A DNA stretch of 64,000 nt from Proteromonas lacertae (GCA_002245135.1 NGBS01000310.1:1-64000); one strand, 5' to 3'. Shown: positions 25,501 through 38,700, numbered from the stretch's first letter. A program made the numbers and translations. Notes: generated by a model not told the origin, from the sequence alone.

Positions 25501-26699
25501 AAGAGTTTAATTGTGGTGATGTAGAGAATCGAAAAGAATATTTGACTGAAGATATAAATCGAAAAGTATTAGATAGTTTAACCAATCAAAATCCTTTGAT
25601 AAAGAATGAATATAAAAACAAGAAACATTATTATACTGAAGATATGATAGTTCGATTAATGAATGTGTTAATAAAACAAAGTGTAGAAAAGATCGATAAT
25701 ATTCGTCAAACATCAGGTGAAATATTATTAAGAATTTTATATCATAATCCTCCATTTTTATATATACCTAATAAAAGTGAATTAGAACATTTAATACCCA
25801 AAGATTTTAACAGTTGGAGTAGTCCTCAATTTGTATATCCAATGATGGTGAAAGTATTATCAATTGAAGGTTATAATAATTCATTAGTAGAAGGAATAGT
25901 AGTGAGTGTTGGTGGTTTAACTGAATCATTGAGTAAACCATCCTCAGATGCCTTAATAGAATGGTGTAATAAACAAAGTGGAATTGGTTTAGTTTGGTTA
26001 AATCATTTTGCATTTTATATAATTCATGTATTTGAATTATATAAAGGGAATGTTCGAATAATATATCCGTTATTTCAAATGTGTGAGAAATTATTGAACA
26101 ATAACTGTTTTAATAAATTAAATGAGAAAGAACATGAAAGATTTAACTTTGAATTAATTCGTGTTTCAATAGATGAAGTGAAAAGAGTATAATAAATATA
26201 TGTTAATATTTATATATATAATAAAAATAGACTCGAGATGCAAAGAAGATATTATATTCAATTCCAATATTTATAAATTTATTATCAAATGAAGGAGAAG
26301 TAAGAAAACAATGTATAAAGCATTTATTAGTGAATTTGACTCATGTTTTTCCAAAAGTAAGAAATACAACAGCTGAACAATTATATATCAAATTTTTAAC
26401 ATTAGAAAACTTTTTAGATGAAGATAATATGGATAAAGTATTAGATATATTATCAACTACAAATTGGAATGAAGATGTATATAATATAATATATATATAA
26501 TATTCAATAGATTGAAGAATTAAAGAAAATCAAATTACCATTATATGAAATATTTGAATTACCACCTCCTCAATATTATAGCAAATCAGCAGATGGAAGT
26601 GAAAACATTAAGAAAGGAACAAGTAAAAAGGATGATAAAGATAAAGATGGTTTTGCTCAAGGATTTCAAGAAATGCTTGATCTTGGTTTAGATGGTTAA
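22557..26699 (+). CDS. TBCD: Tubulin-folding cofactor D, copy 2
   Basis: Exons 22557-22697, 22731-26186, 26231-26476 and 26511-26699; 1343 residues, with the same protein and introns as copy 1. N-terminal helical region, HEAT repeats (VRWSSAKGIGR; NAWHGGCLALAELARRGLL; YRRHGALLALSEIIL) and the C-terminal cofactor D region are all present. An insertion at residues ~897-960 contains GSILHTKYGKGKL and FIIEFDEESIGSR, resembling a Tudor-like barrel. The 3456-nt exon 2 holds no frame change. I choose the ATG at 22557 because it joins in phase to exon 2 through a GTAT...TAG intron. It shares a spacer with the inhibitor gene. Confidence 0.93.
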
Positions 26700-26857
26700 A
26701 ATTATCTGATTTTATTATTATCTATTGCTATTACTTATACTATTAAGTGTTTTTTATGGTATTTAGGATGTGATTGTGTTTAATTTGAAAAGATTTAGAT
26801 AATTTGATAAAAATAAATCTCAATAATGAATATTCAATATGTTTATTATTCATGTAT

Positions 26858-27326
26858 TAATCATTCAATATTGAAGAATTCTTTTGATAATTCTTTCTTT
26901 TCTTCTTTTGATATTCCATCTATTTTGATTATTCCAATTGTTGAAAATATTTCGAAAAAGGATTTTAATTCTGATTTATCTATATTCTCTTTCACTGTTA
27001 TGGATAATTCATCTAAACTATCAAATACTTCTTGATTTTCTTTCATTAATATCAATTCTTCTTCATTTAATTCATTTCCTGATATATTTATCTTTTCTAA
27101 TAGTTTATAATCTTTTAATCTTTCTATTAACATTTTTAATCCTTCTTCACTCATTCCAATATCTATTCATATGATATTTTTATATTATATTCTATAATAC
27201 TTGATAGATTTAATGAATCATAATCATCAACGACTTTATGAAAATATTTACATATTATTTCTATTCCTTCATTTCCAATTTCATTATTATTATATATCGA
27301 TATTATTTTTGTCTTATCTTTTGGAA
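26858..27326 (-). pseudogene. Pseudokinase-LRR gene 3' fragment (right arm copy)
   Basis: A 469-bp duplicate of 32261-32729, offset 5403 bp in the same orientation, with no difference I could see. It includes the last exon (97 residues), the 38-nt last intron and part of the preceding exon. It ends abruptly at 27326, where a different LRR gene fragment on the plus strand begins. Lacking the kinase-like domain, it is a non-functional duplicate of part of the neighbouring gene. Confidence 0.85.
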
Positions 27327-27449
27327 GCATTTAAAAGTGTTCCTTTACTGATGGAACTTCATTTGGAAGGTAATTTGTTTGAAGAAGGTATTGATGATGT
27401 AATGAAATTGTATCAGAATTATCCGAGATGCAAAATATCACTTGAGTAA
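27327..27449 (+). pseudogene. LRR gene C-terminal fragment on the plus strand
   Basis: The last ~40 codons of an LRR gene, ending in TAA at 27447-27449, with one repeat of the form L-x2-L-x-L-x-G-N. It abuts the oppositely oriented LRR fragment at 27326/27327. The sequence TTTTGGAA at the breakpoint also occurs in the intact gene. Its parent gene is not in this window. Confidence 0.6.
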
Positions 27450-27638
27450 TATATTTTGTGTGTATATAGTATTTCTACAATATATAATTATAACTGAAAT
27501 CGTATATTTTTATGAATAATTTGTTTATAATGTTATTGAAATTATGAAAGGAGATAAAGCATAGACTTTTTAGAATTGGGTTGTGAAAACTAGAGTATAA
27601 TTGTAGAATAATATTATAATAATGAAAATCATCTCTAT

Positions 27639-30600
27639 TTACTCGATTTTTATATAACAATTATCAACATAGTATTTTGAATTGTCATTATAGTATTCAT
27701 ACACTTCACTGTGTTCCATCTCATAATTACCTCTAATTTTACATTCACATTCGATTCGCACATTCTTCTCTTCATTTCCTTCAAAGCATTTCCAATATAA
27801 TACTAAATAATTATCAATTAATTCAAAGAAACTAATCTTTTCTTCTTTTCGTAATTCTCTCAATTTATGATATCTTACTTCACATCCACCAGCTATTCCT
27901 ATCTTACATAATACCATTCCTAAACATTTATCACTTATATTTATCACTTTTATATCAACATCTAATAAATCACCTTCTTTCAACTTTGTTTTATTCATTT
28001 TTAATTCCATTTTTAAATTACAACTATCATTTATCAATGGTTTTTCTTTTGAGTAGAAATTGAGAGTATATGATAATTTCATTGGATTTTCTAATTCATC
28101 TTTTAATTTTACATTTAGTATATTTTCATCTCCCATTAATAACGATTTTAAACATTCTTTTTCTATTTCTATTTGGGAATAGTTTTTCATTTCTTTCAAA
28201 TCAATATTCATAATATTTTTATTATTCAATTCAATTTTCATCTCATTATTACAAATAAATTTCCCACTTTCTTTAATCATATTATCATATTCTAATAACA
28301 CTTTCAAACTCAATATTGTTCCTTGAGTTGAACCATAATATCCATCACAACAACACTCTTGAATTGAATATATACTCTTATTTATAGCATTATTGATTTC
28401 ACTTGTGTTTCTTTTCAGCTTTTATCCACAACAATAAACATAATGAAGTTGTTTCAATTTTTAAAGCTTTTTCTCTCGAATGAGTTATTGATTCTTTTGG
28501 ATAATATATAAATCCATCTTCTTTTTGCATTGAAAGTAAGTTTTTGATTATTTCATTTGCTTTCATATTTTCTTTCAGATTTAAACAACTCAAACCTAAT
28601 AAACTAAGAATATAAGGATCATCACTATCTTTTACTCTCTCATAGAAAATATCAAATGAAGTTTTGATTTTCTCATCTACAGCAAAAGAGGTTAAACACC
28701 AATAGATATAAGCACTTGAACATTCTTTTCCTGCTCCACCAAAATTATCTAATTGTTTAGAATCTAAATTGAAATAACCACTTGATTCATCTAATCGACT
28801 CATTAACCATTCCATTGCTTTATTCTCCATTTCTTCATTCACACCATCATATATATCTTTCATTTCTTCAAGTTCCATTAAACCATAAGCTGTTAATGTT
28901 TCACAAGCTGGACTATCTCCAAACCACTTCAAATCCACCTTCTTCTGTTTGATAACTTATCAATCTTTTATATCCTTCTTCTATAAATTTATCACCATTT
29001 TCTTTCATTTTATTCTTATATCCACTTTTGCTTTTCATATATTTTATACCCAAAATCATTGGATATAATACACTTGACGTTTGTTCAAAACATCCATATG
29101 GTTTTCGAATTAAGGAATGAACTGAATTTAATATCTTTTCCACCAGATTTTCTTCGATTTTCAAATTAAAATTGATAGTATTTTCATCTATATTTGCAGG
29201 CAGAGAGAATGGAATCTCATTTACAATATCTTTTAAAATTATATTTTTAGACATGTTATAAAAATAACCTCGAGGATAGATTTTGATTGGATATTCTAAA
29301 CAATCATTATAATCATCACTGTCAGCTAATATCTTTATTCTTGATTCACAAATATCATCATTTTCATTCTCTAATTTCATTTCGTCATTATTTACAGCTT
29401 TCTTTCCTTTTAAATAACTTGCATATATTATGAAGATTTCTTTGTGAGTTGTTTTCTTTTCATACCATTCATATATACAGTTTTCACATTTTAAACCATC
29501 ATCACTTTCTAATATAAGTTTTATACCTTTCATATTACATAAATCAGGATTTAAATTTACAACTACTGGTAAATGAATTTCATCTTTATCACAAACATAA
29601 ACAGGAGGAATACAATTTAAATAAAATGGTAATTTACGTATAAATTGTTATATCTTTACTTCCATATATTGAATCATTTAATTTAAATCCCTTCTACTCT
29701 AACTCGATAACTACTAATTGAATCACTTAATTGGAATTTTATTCTTGATGACTTTATTACATTTTATACTATTCTCACAAAATAAAGTACTTCTAAAATC
29801 ATTTCTTATTTTTATTTCTTTTTTATCATAGGCACATTCTCTTTCAACTACAATTTTATTACATATAGCTCTTTTAGTTTCGTATTTACAAGATCTTTTT
29901 GAATCACCATCATCAATATCATAATCAAATGCAAAGAAATTAAAATGTATACTATCACGTTTTATTAGAAATCTTCCAATTATTCTTTTATATTTGTCAA
30001 TTTCTTCTATTAGACTTTAATATTAATTATTAAATATATACTTTCATTCTCATTATCATAGATTCCTAATACATTCTTATAGATAAATCTTCGCCAACCT
30101 TGAGTTCCTAACAATAAATCTATTTCTTCATTGCCTTTCAAATCTTTACTCAAATAACTATCACAATCTTCTACATGATCTACTTCGTTTTCCACATAAA
30201 TCATTAATGGGAGAGATGGATTTTGTAATCTCTTTTCTTCTAAATTCAATATTCCTTCATCAACTACTAATACACTTACATCTATAAATAATATCAATAT
30301 TATATTATAAATAATATATATTATATACTGCAATCAATTGGTAAACTATTCTCATTATAAGTATTAATTTTTAATTCTACTGTTTCTCCAGGTTTGTAAT
30401 TGTTTTTATCTTCTTTTATATCAATATTTATCGAATGACTTGGATTTACATATATCAATCTTTCAGCTATTGGAATTTCATCTTCAGTATATAATGTTAC
30501 TCGAAATACTCCTCCCAAATTTACTTCATTTTCATTCAGACAGAATCTTATCTTTCCTATTCGTTTATCGAATATTACTTCTCGATAATCCATCTCAATC

Positions 30601-31708
30601 TCTTTCAAATATAATCCAATGAAGTATTTATTCTTTATTTTACTTCTTTCTACTTCTATTTCGATTGAATTGTTGTTATAACTATTATGACTTGAATGAA
30701 TTATTGCTCCTTCTGTTACTCTATATATCATAATATAATATATTTATACTCTGGCAAATCTATCATGTTATTTTTACATTTTGGATGAATTACATATAAA
30801 GCATATTCTATACCACTTTGAGGAATAAATGGAATTGATTTACCTCGACCTTCATGAAATGTTTTGATTGGCATTATTCGTTTGTTATTCGTCTTATCTA
30901 TTATTTCACCTTCAAAATCACCTGGATTTCCATTCTTTAATAAACATTCATAATATATCACATTATGAACATTACTGATTAAATAGGAACTACTTTCTAC
31001 ATATACTTTTATATCTAATTCATTTTCATCATTCACAATTGGAATTGTTTTAGATGAACTTCCTATCATACCATTATACCAGATCTTCACTGTTAATGAA
31101 ATGTTGTTCTTTTTATAAATAATATAAGGAGGTAAATGAAATTCAAAGAGTATTTTACCTTCCAATATTTTACTCCTTACACCATTCCGTTGACCAAATA
31201 TTTCATAACTTATTTCACAACTTTCAACCAGTATTTCTCCACTTCCTCTTTCCACAGTTGAAATACTTCCACTCACTAAATCATTCACATTATAACCTTC
31301 TTTATCAAATTTTATATCAAGTGTGAAATGAGGATCAACATAGTTTTGAATGTTGATTTTTCGACTTTTACATGGATATTTTTTCACATTTTATTGTATA
31401 TTCACCTCCACTTTGATTTTCTGGAATTTTCCCATTTATACATGAAAGTACCTTCTGTCAATGACACCTTCACTCTTTAATTCAAATCCACTTTCTGATG
31501 ATATTATCACTGTATCAGTGGTACAATTATCAACAAAGGTAATTCTTTTAACTATCTCACTTCTTCGTATTCTAGTTTTATTATTTTCAGGTAATGTGGT
31601 TAATGTATGAGTAGCATGATCTGTTACATATCCTATTATATAAACAGTTTCTTTTGGTTTATAGAATTGTTTATCTGTAGTTATAGGTGGATGTTCCAAT
31701 ATGTCCAT
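27639..31708 (-). pseudogene. Alpha-2-macroglobulin-like gene (bacterial type), frame repeatedly shifted +1
   Basis: Proteins of this family trap proteases. Visible in order: the N-terminal FYKPKETVYIIGYV macroglobulin segment; further MG domains (VDPHFTLDIKFDKEGY); VSVLVVDEGIL and LLGTQGWRRF; the thioester domain with KPYGCFEQTSSVLYP (Cys-Phe-Glu-Gln at 29081-29092) and GDSPACETLTAYGL; YYGSTQGTILSLK; and the receptor-binding-like end. CFEQ is closer to bacterial CLEQ than to animal GCGEQ. Three introns fit (30721-30749, 30282-30328, 30007-30041). Homology continues only with +1 moves near 31454, 31439, 31388, 29738, 29690, 29644, 28927 and 28415; the first two might be one 47-nt intron. It may be a pseudogene, but decay in one direction only would be strange. 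No signal peptide was identified. Confidence 0.75.
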
Positions 31709-32260
31709 TCTGATAAATCAGCATCTTTACTGTTTTCTTCATTCTTTGATGTGCATGATCCCATCAGATGTATAGAAAATCTTAAAAACGATAAAAAGTG
31801 CACTTATCTCAGATCTTGATTTATATCTTTTCCGTTACATTAATTTTGCAATTATCTAAATGGAATTAGCTAGCTTGATATATTATAAAACATTTCCATC
31901 TCATCTTGTAGTATATATTGAATTGTTAATATCGTTATACTGAGAATGATTAGTTCTTAGATCTAACTTCAACTCACATAAATTATTTATATACACAAAA
32001 ATATATTAAAAAACTTCAGTTCATCATTACAGCTGAACATAACTAGCAAATTACAATTATTCTGTAATTTGCATAATATGTTTGCAGTATACTAAAAGTG
32101 GATTGATATAGACTGTAGCTATGATAAATCTTATAAATTATATCTAATTTAGAATTTAGAATATTTAAAATAATGTGATGTATAAAAATTATAATATATA
32201 TTTTATAAGCAGAATAACAGAATAAAATGTAAATGAATTATTTAATTAACATTTGTTTAA
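31709..32260. other. Intergenic, with one perfect stem-loop
   Basis: About 550 bp between the alpha-2-macroglobulin start and the pseudokinase-LRR stop. At 32046-32072 a 10-bp perfect stem (GCAAATTACA / TGTAATTTGC) encloses a 7-nt loop. In DNA this AT-rich it may be chance, or it may lie in a 3' UTR. An upstream ATG at about 31770 opens a short frame beginning Met-Gly-Ser-Cys; I could not connect it to the gene. Nothing else seen. Confidence 0.4.
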
Positions 32261-32263
32261 TAA

Positions 32264-35200
32264 TCATTCAATATTGAAGAATTCTTTTGATAATTCTTTC
32301 TTTTCTTCTTTTGATATTCCATCTATTTTGATTATTCCAATTGTTGAAAATATTTCGAAAAAGGATTTTAATTCTGATTTATCTATATTCTCTTTCACTG
32401 TTATGGATAATTCATCTAAACTATCAAATACTTCTTGATTTTCTTTCATTAATATCAATTCTTCTTCATTTAATTCATTTCCTGATATATTTATCTTTTC
32501 TAATAGTTTATAATCTTTTAATCTTTCTATTAACATTTTTAATCCTTCTTCACTCATTCCAATATCTATTCATATGATATTTTTATATTATATTCTATAA
32601 TACTTGATAGATTTAATGAATCATAATCATCAACGACTTTATGAAAATATTTACATATTATTTCTATTCCTTCATTTCCAATTTCATTATTATTATATAT
32701 CGATATTATTTTTGTCTTATCTTTTGGAAAACAATCCATTAATTCTTTTAATCCTTTGGAAGTGATTCTATTGTTTGATAAATCGATTCTACAATAATAT
32801 ATCTGATTAATTAAGGAAATATGAGAATCATTAATATTCATATCTACGAGAATAAAAAACTAGGATTATACTTGAAAAATCATAACATCTATCACTACCA
32901 TTTCTTCGTTTTTTACTACAATATTCCAAATAATATACTAATTCTTCATTACTGAATGAGGAACATTTCATTTGAATGAAAGGATATACTTTTTTTCTTA
33001 ATGATTTTGTACAAATTGATATCATTCCATTAATACTTACTTCATTTCCATTTAATATTATTGTTTTACATTCTTTAATTACATTCAGTTTATTTTCTAA
33101 TAGAATTATACTTTCATCATCTATTGATGTATAGCACAAGTTTATTTCACCAGTCAATTTCTTTAATATCTTTATATTCTCTATTAATATCTTAAATCCA
33201 TTATTTCCTATTGGATTATCTATTATTATTTAAATGACAGTAACTTTTATATATACTTTCAATTGAGAGTTGAAAAATAATATCATTCATTGTCACATAA
33301 TCCATCAAATAAACGATTCCTATTGAATCTATATTATTATCGCTTATATCAACCTTGATACTTACATTAATGTTCTTCAAACCATCAATTAAATAGTTCA
33401 ATCCAACTGAAGATAATCCCATTTCTATTTATGAATTAACTATGGTTATAATACTTGAACAATTTATTACATAATCATCATAATCATCTCCAACTATCAA
33501 CTTCAAATGTGGAGATATTATTCTCATCCCTTCATCTCCTATTTCATTCCCATATATAAGAAGTTTTTCAAGACACTGATATGAAGATAAATTGTTAATT
33601 AGTATTTCAACACTTTTATATGTTAGTTTATTATCTAAAAAACAAAAAATATCAAATTATACTCCTTAAATCTAACTTTCTTATTCCTTGTAACTCATTT
33701 AATCTTAATGAAATGAATTGTATAAATATCTCATCATAAATTTCTAAGTTTTTCAGTTCTAATATACCATAATACTCATTATAGATGTATTTGATTATTT
33801 CTGGAATATCTTTATCAATCAGCAATTCTTTACATCTATTAAAATCAAATTCGACTTTTGAAATAGGGAATTTGGAGAATAAAACTTTTAATCCAGCAAA
33901 ATAAATATGCCTGTTTGATGTAATATTTATTGAATCAAGAATTGGATATTTATATAATTCTTTAGATAATAATATCATAGATTCATCAATTAAATTCATT
34001 CCTCTAATATCTAATTCATTATCTTTATTGATCAACAAATGTAAATATGGAAGTAATAATTTGAATCCTTTTGGACCAATTGGATTAACTATTTCATAAT
34101 AATAACTAAAATATATACAATGAAGATCTATATATTTCAATTTTATGTTTGGTATGGATTTAGTAAATGATTCAATAAAACGAATTGTAAGATTGGTGTT
34201 TGCCAAGTTTATTTCTTGTATATTTAATAATTGATAAATGTAAGATCCAAATAATGATTGATATTGAAATGGAATACCAACTTCGTCTATATAAATAGAG
34301 AATAAAAGCATACCAAATGACAATTGTAATAATTTTATTAGTTTAAACACTTGAAAGAAATATTTCATTCCTTCTTCACATAAACAAATACATTTAGAAT
34401 TAATACTTACTATTTCCTTTTTTCTTTCATCCGTATTAATGTTAAATAGCATTTCATCTAATTTACATCCTCCATGTTCTTTACAAGTGTGATGAATTTG
34501 AAATTTCAACTTCTCTTCAATTGAATAATCTTTTTTGGATAACTTCATCATTAACAGTAATAACAAGATTCTCTCATTGTGCATATTATTATATGATTCC
34601 ATTAATTCATCTCGAATATCTATTCAAATAATAATGTTATTATATTTATATTTATACTTTTCCATTTATCTCTCTCAACATAATACTCTTCCTTAACAAC
34701 ATATGGGGAGATTTCTATTAAATAGTCATTATTGTATAATGCTTCTTTTTTTTCTTCACATATCATCAAATTATTTTCATCATCTTTTAATATTTCACTC
34801 ATCTTTATCACTTCTTTTCTCAACTCTTTTAAACTCAATCTATCTTCATTCTTCACTTTCAACATTCTGAATATCATTTCTTTCATCATTTCATCACATT
34901 CAACATCTATAATGTATTTACATCTCAGAATATTCTCTTTTGTTTTATTCATATTATCATCTTCATAAAAAGGCAATTTCTTAAACATCATTTCATATAA
35001 TATACATCCAATTGACCAAATCACACTTCTCTCATTATATTCTAATCCATTTAACTCTTCAGGGCTTTTAAAGCATATATCATATAATCTTATATTATCA
35101 TCTTGTCTTAATTTACTTAAGAATAAATCACATATCCTTATTTTGTTATTTATATCTATTATTATGTTTGAACTCTTCAAATTACTTATCATTAAATCAT

Positions 35201-35622
35201 ATTCACTCAATATCATCATTATATCACATAGACTGAATAGCAAATTACAGATATCACTTCTAAACAAGGAGTTATTTTGAATTAACCCTTTCACATCTCT
35301 AAAGTAATATTCTCTTTCAAATATCATATATTTACATCTATTATCTATATACAACAGAGATGTAGTAATAAAATTAACTACTAAATCACTCATTAAGATG
35401 TAAGCTTGTTCAATACATCCAATCAATGATTCTTTTGTATTATCGATATTGAATATTTTTATCACTTTACTAATATCTTCTTTGAAAACACTCATTTCAC
35501 TTGAATTCTCTTTTAACACTTTACATTCCTATAATTATATTCACAAATGTTCATACATTCAAATCAATATAAAAGTTAATTTTTAAACTTTCAGTAACAC
35601 ACACAATTTTAGAAAATACCAT
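32264..35622 (-). CDS. Pseudokinase-leucine-rich-repeat protein
   Basis: Eight exons: 35557-35622, 34658-35528, 33663-34619, 33455-33634, 33257-33424, 32872-33219, 32604-32843 and 32264-32565; 1043 residues, TGA stop. Residues ~23-310 have a kinase fold: the catalytic loop reads NLKSSNIIID, the metal-binding DFG reads CDLF, an SPEE stands for APE, and VIWSIGCILYEMMF is the F-helix segment. The HRD Asp and DFG triad are lost, so it should be catalytically dead. The rest is ribonuclease-inhibitor-type LRRs such as LDLRNNKLTYKSVEIL and RIDLSNNRITSKGLKEL. Exons 3-7 are multiples of three with phase-1 borders. No membrane segment seen. Its 3' end is copied twice in the window. Confidence 0.82.
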
Positions 35623-35754
35623 CAGTAATACAAATACATTGTATAAAGTGTATTATTCTGTATTAAACAAAAAAACAAATTAAAATACAAATTAAACAAA
35701 CTATTTTAAAAAAAGACGTATAGTCTATTTCATCAATCTCATTATACAACCATT

Positions 35755-38700
35755 TTATTTGGATGTGTTATATTTCTTTAATAAATCTTCTAAATCAATA
35801 ATTTTCTTCTTCTCAACTAATACACTTTCATTAATACTATCAATTTCAGTTGAATTCAATATTATCAAGTCAGCTATATCAGATATTTGTTTTTCTAATA
35901 ATTCACAACTATTTTTCACTTCCACATTATTTGGATCAGATTGTAGTTTTGATTTCAATTCATTCAACTCATTCATATTCTTTTCTTTTTTCTGTTTTAA
36001 TTCCTCATTCTCTTTATTCAATTTTTCATTCATATTTTCATTATTTTCTTTTTCTGTTTTTATTTTTTCTATTGTCTCTTTCACTTTATTAATATAATTA
36101 TTTATTGTTTCTTCAACTGCTTTTTCAGCAGTAACTAATTCTTCATTATCATCATTACTATCATTTGTTTCATTGTTATTATTATTATTATTATTATTTC
36201 CTCTATCTAAATATTCAGAGATGTCTCTTCTATTTCTCAATGGATTTATAATATTAGAATCATCACTCAACGAAGAGGAATTGTTACTATTCTTATTCTT
36301 CTTATTATCATTATTATTAATATCAACATAATCTGTTATTTTTGATGATTTAATTTCTTTATTTCTCTTTAATTCTTGATAGTCTTGACAATACAATTTT
36401 GTACATACTTGGAGATAGTGGAAATATTCATTAATGAATAATGGATTATTATCATTAGATAGATCAATTGGATTGATTTTAATATGTGCTAATATATGAA
36501 TTAATATCATAATATAATCACCTACATTATTCTCCAATCTTTCTTTTCTTATATAAATTGTGGAAATATCATTTTCATATTTGTAACAGAAGGATGTTAT
36601 AAAAGCATTATGTGAAAATATATTTCTTTCTAAGGAAGAAGCTATTTTGATATTTATTTTGTTTAAGTCAAATCCTAAATGACTCACAATCTGTAAGCCA
36701 AAATTATATCTCATTAATTCATCTTCATTTAATGTAATAATATTCACTTCTTCTAATTTGCCTTCAGGAATACGGATATTATTAGCTTGTGGATCAAGTA
36801 AATATGGTTGAGATGTCATATAAATATTATTGGTATGATAATCACTTCGGTTTATATCTTCAGCAAATTTGGATAATAAATTCTCTACAGCTGATAATCG
36901 ATCTAACAATTCTGGTGGAGCATTTGGAATTACTTTTTCTTTCTTAGGTAATGCATCTAATTGTGTCAATGATAATACTCTTTCAGCTTCTTTACTTCTT
37001 GTTTTTGGTCTAAATTCATTTTTGTCTTGACTATTTTCTCTGCTTAATTTTCTTGATTTTATTTTTTCTCTAAAGACATTTAAGACTTTTTTGGCTTTTA
37101 TTTCTTCTTGTAAATTGTTTTGCATCTCTTTTTCAGCTTTTGCCTTAGAGTTAATCATTTCTATTTGTTCTCTTTCTTTCTTCATTTCGTTATTTAATTT
37201 CTTTTGTAATAATTTCTTTTGTCTTAATTCTCTCATCTTTCTTCTTTTATCTTTCAATTCTTTTATCTTTTCCAATTGTAAATCTCTTTGTCTGAACAAG
37301 AACTCATCACATCTTGCTCTATTCTCTTCAAATTGTTTTATAATCAAATTCTTTGCATCATCATCAATCATACCTAATTCTTCTAGCTTTTGTTTTCTTA
37401 GTCTTTCTCTTTCAGCCTTTTGTTCTTCTAAAATCTTTCTCTTTGCTTCTTCAGCTTCTTTTCTTTCTTTTTCGACTTCTTCTTGTCGTTTCTTTTCATA
37501 ATCTTCAATTTCTTTATCATGCTGTTTCTGTAATTCCTCTTGTCTCTTCTTATTCTGATCTTTGATTTCTTTAATTCTCTTCTCTTTTTCTATTTCTAAT
37601 TGTTTCTGATAATCTTCAAAGGCTTTTTCATTTTCTCTCATTATACTTTCAAATGATTCTGGTGGGACTAAATCTTTGTATAATTCTGTTCTTTCTTCAA
37701 TTTGTCTCTTGTGCAATGATGCGATTTCTTGTTCATGTTTTAATCTTAATTCATAAATTGCTTCATTTTCTACAGTCTTCTGTTTATCTTCATATTCATT
37801 ATCAAATTCATCTAACTTCTTCTCTTGTTCCAGACTACTCAAACCATCTTTCTTCATTTGTGTAATTAATTCCAATCTTTTTGTTGATTTTTCATCAAAG
37901 AAACTTTCTAAAGCAGTTTTTAATATTGTAGCTCTTTCTCTATATTGTCTTGCTAATACCTTCTGTAATTCTTCTTCATGTTGTTGTTGTAATATTGTAG
38001 TTACAGCTTCAGCTATTCGATCTTGTGGGATTTTTCCTTGTTCTACTAATTCTAATATTGCAGCTTTCTGTTTCTCTAGTTTCTTTGGTCTTGATAATTC
38101 ATCTAATTCTCTTTCCATATCTTCTCTTTCTTTTAACATTTGTGCTTCTCTCTTTTTCTTCAACATTAATGCTCTTTTCGCTTTCTTTGCCTTCATTGCT
38201 TCTTCTAATTTGCTCTTTTGCCTGTCTTTTTCATCTTCTAATGTCTTGGTGTAATTTTCTAATTGTTCATCATGCTGTTTCTTTAATGCTTCAATAATCT
38301 CTTGAGTTGCTCCTTCATCTTGCATCATCTTTAATTTAGCTTCAAACTCTTGTTTCTTCTTATTAATTGCTTCTTCAGCTTTTCTATCTTCTTCTTCTTT
38401 AGCTTTTTCTTCTTCAGTCTTTATTTCTTCCTCTAATTCTTCAGCTTCATGTTGTTCTTCAACCTCTTGTCTCTTTTGTAATTCAATTTCTTTTTCTTTT
38501 CTCTTTTGTTCGATTAATTCTTTTTCTTCTAATGATAATTCATTTACACCTTCTTTGATTTCTCTATTTAATGTTTCTTCCCACCACCAATCACCATCTT
38601 CACTTTCTAATCTTGATTTTAGATTTTGTAACTGTTCATCATGTTCTTTCTGTTTAAGACGTTTGGCTTCTTCATTCTTCTTTTCAAGTCTCTTTAAATT

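Larger units (their letters stand above)
22463..28551. repeat. Right arm of the large inverted repeat
   Basis: Partner of bases 1-6085, in inverted orientation, with a 16.4-kb unique core between the arms. It carries a complete cofactor D gene, the opposed LRR fragments and the 3' third of the alpha-2-macroglobulin gene. Its outer limit is at least 28551, where the window's left end cuts the comparison. The alpha-2-macroglobulin gene continues past that point only on this side, so this arm is probably the native locus if the duplication is real. Confidence 0.9.

Noticed and set aside
22463-28551. Transposon as the cause of the inverted repeat
   Set aside because: The arms contain host genes only. 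I found no transposase, reverse transcriptase, terminal repeats or target-site duplication at 6085/22463.
32046-32072. Stem-loop as an RNA gene or terminator
   Set aside because: A 10-bp AT-rich stem in very AT-rich DNA can arise by chance, and nothing else supports function.
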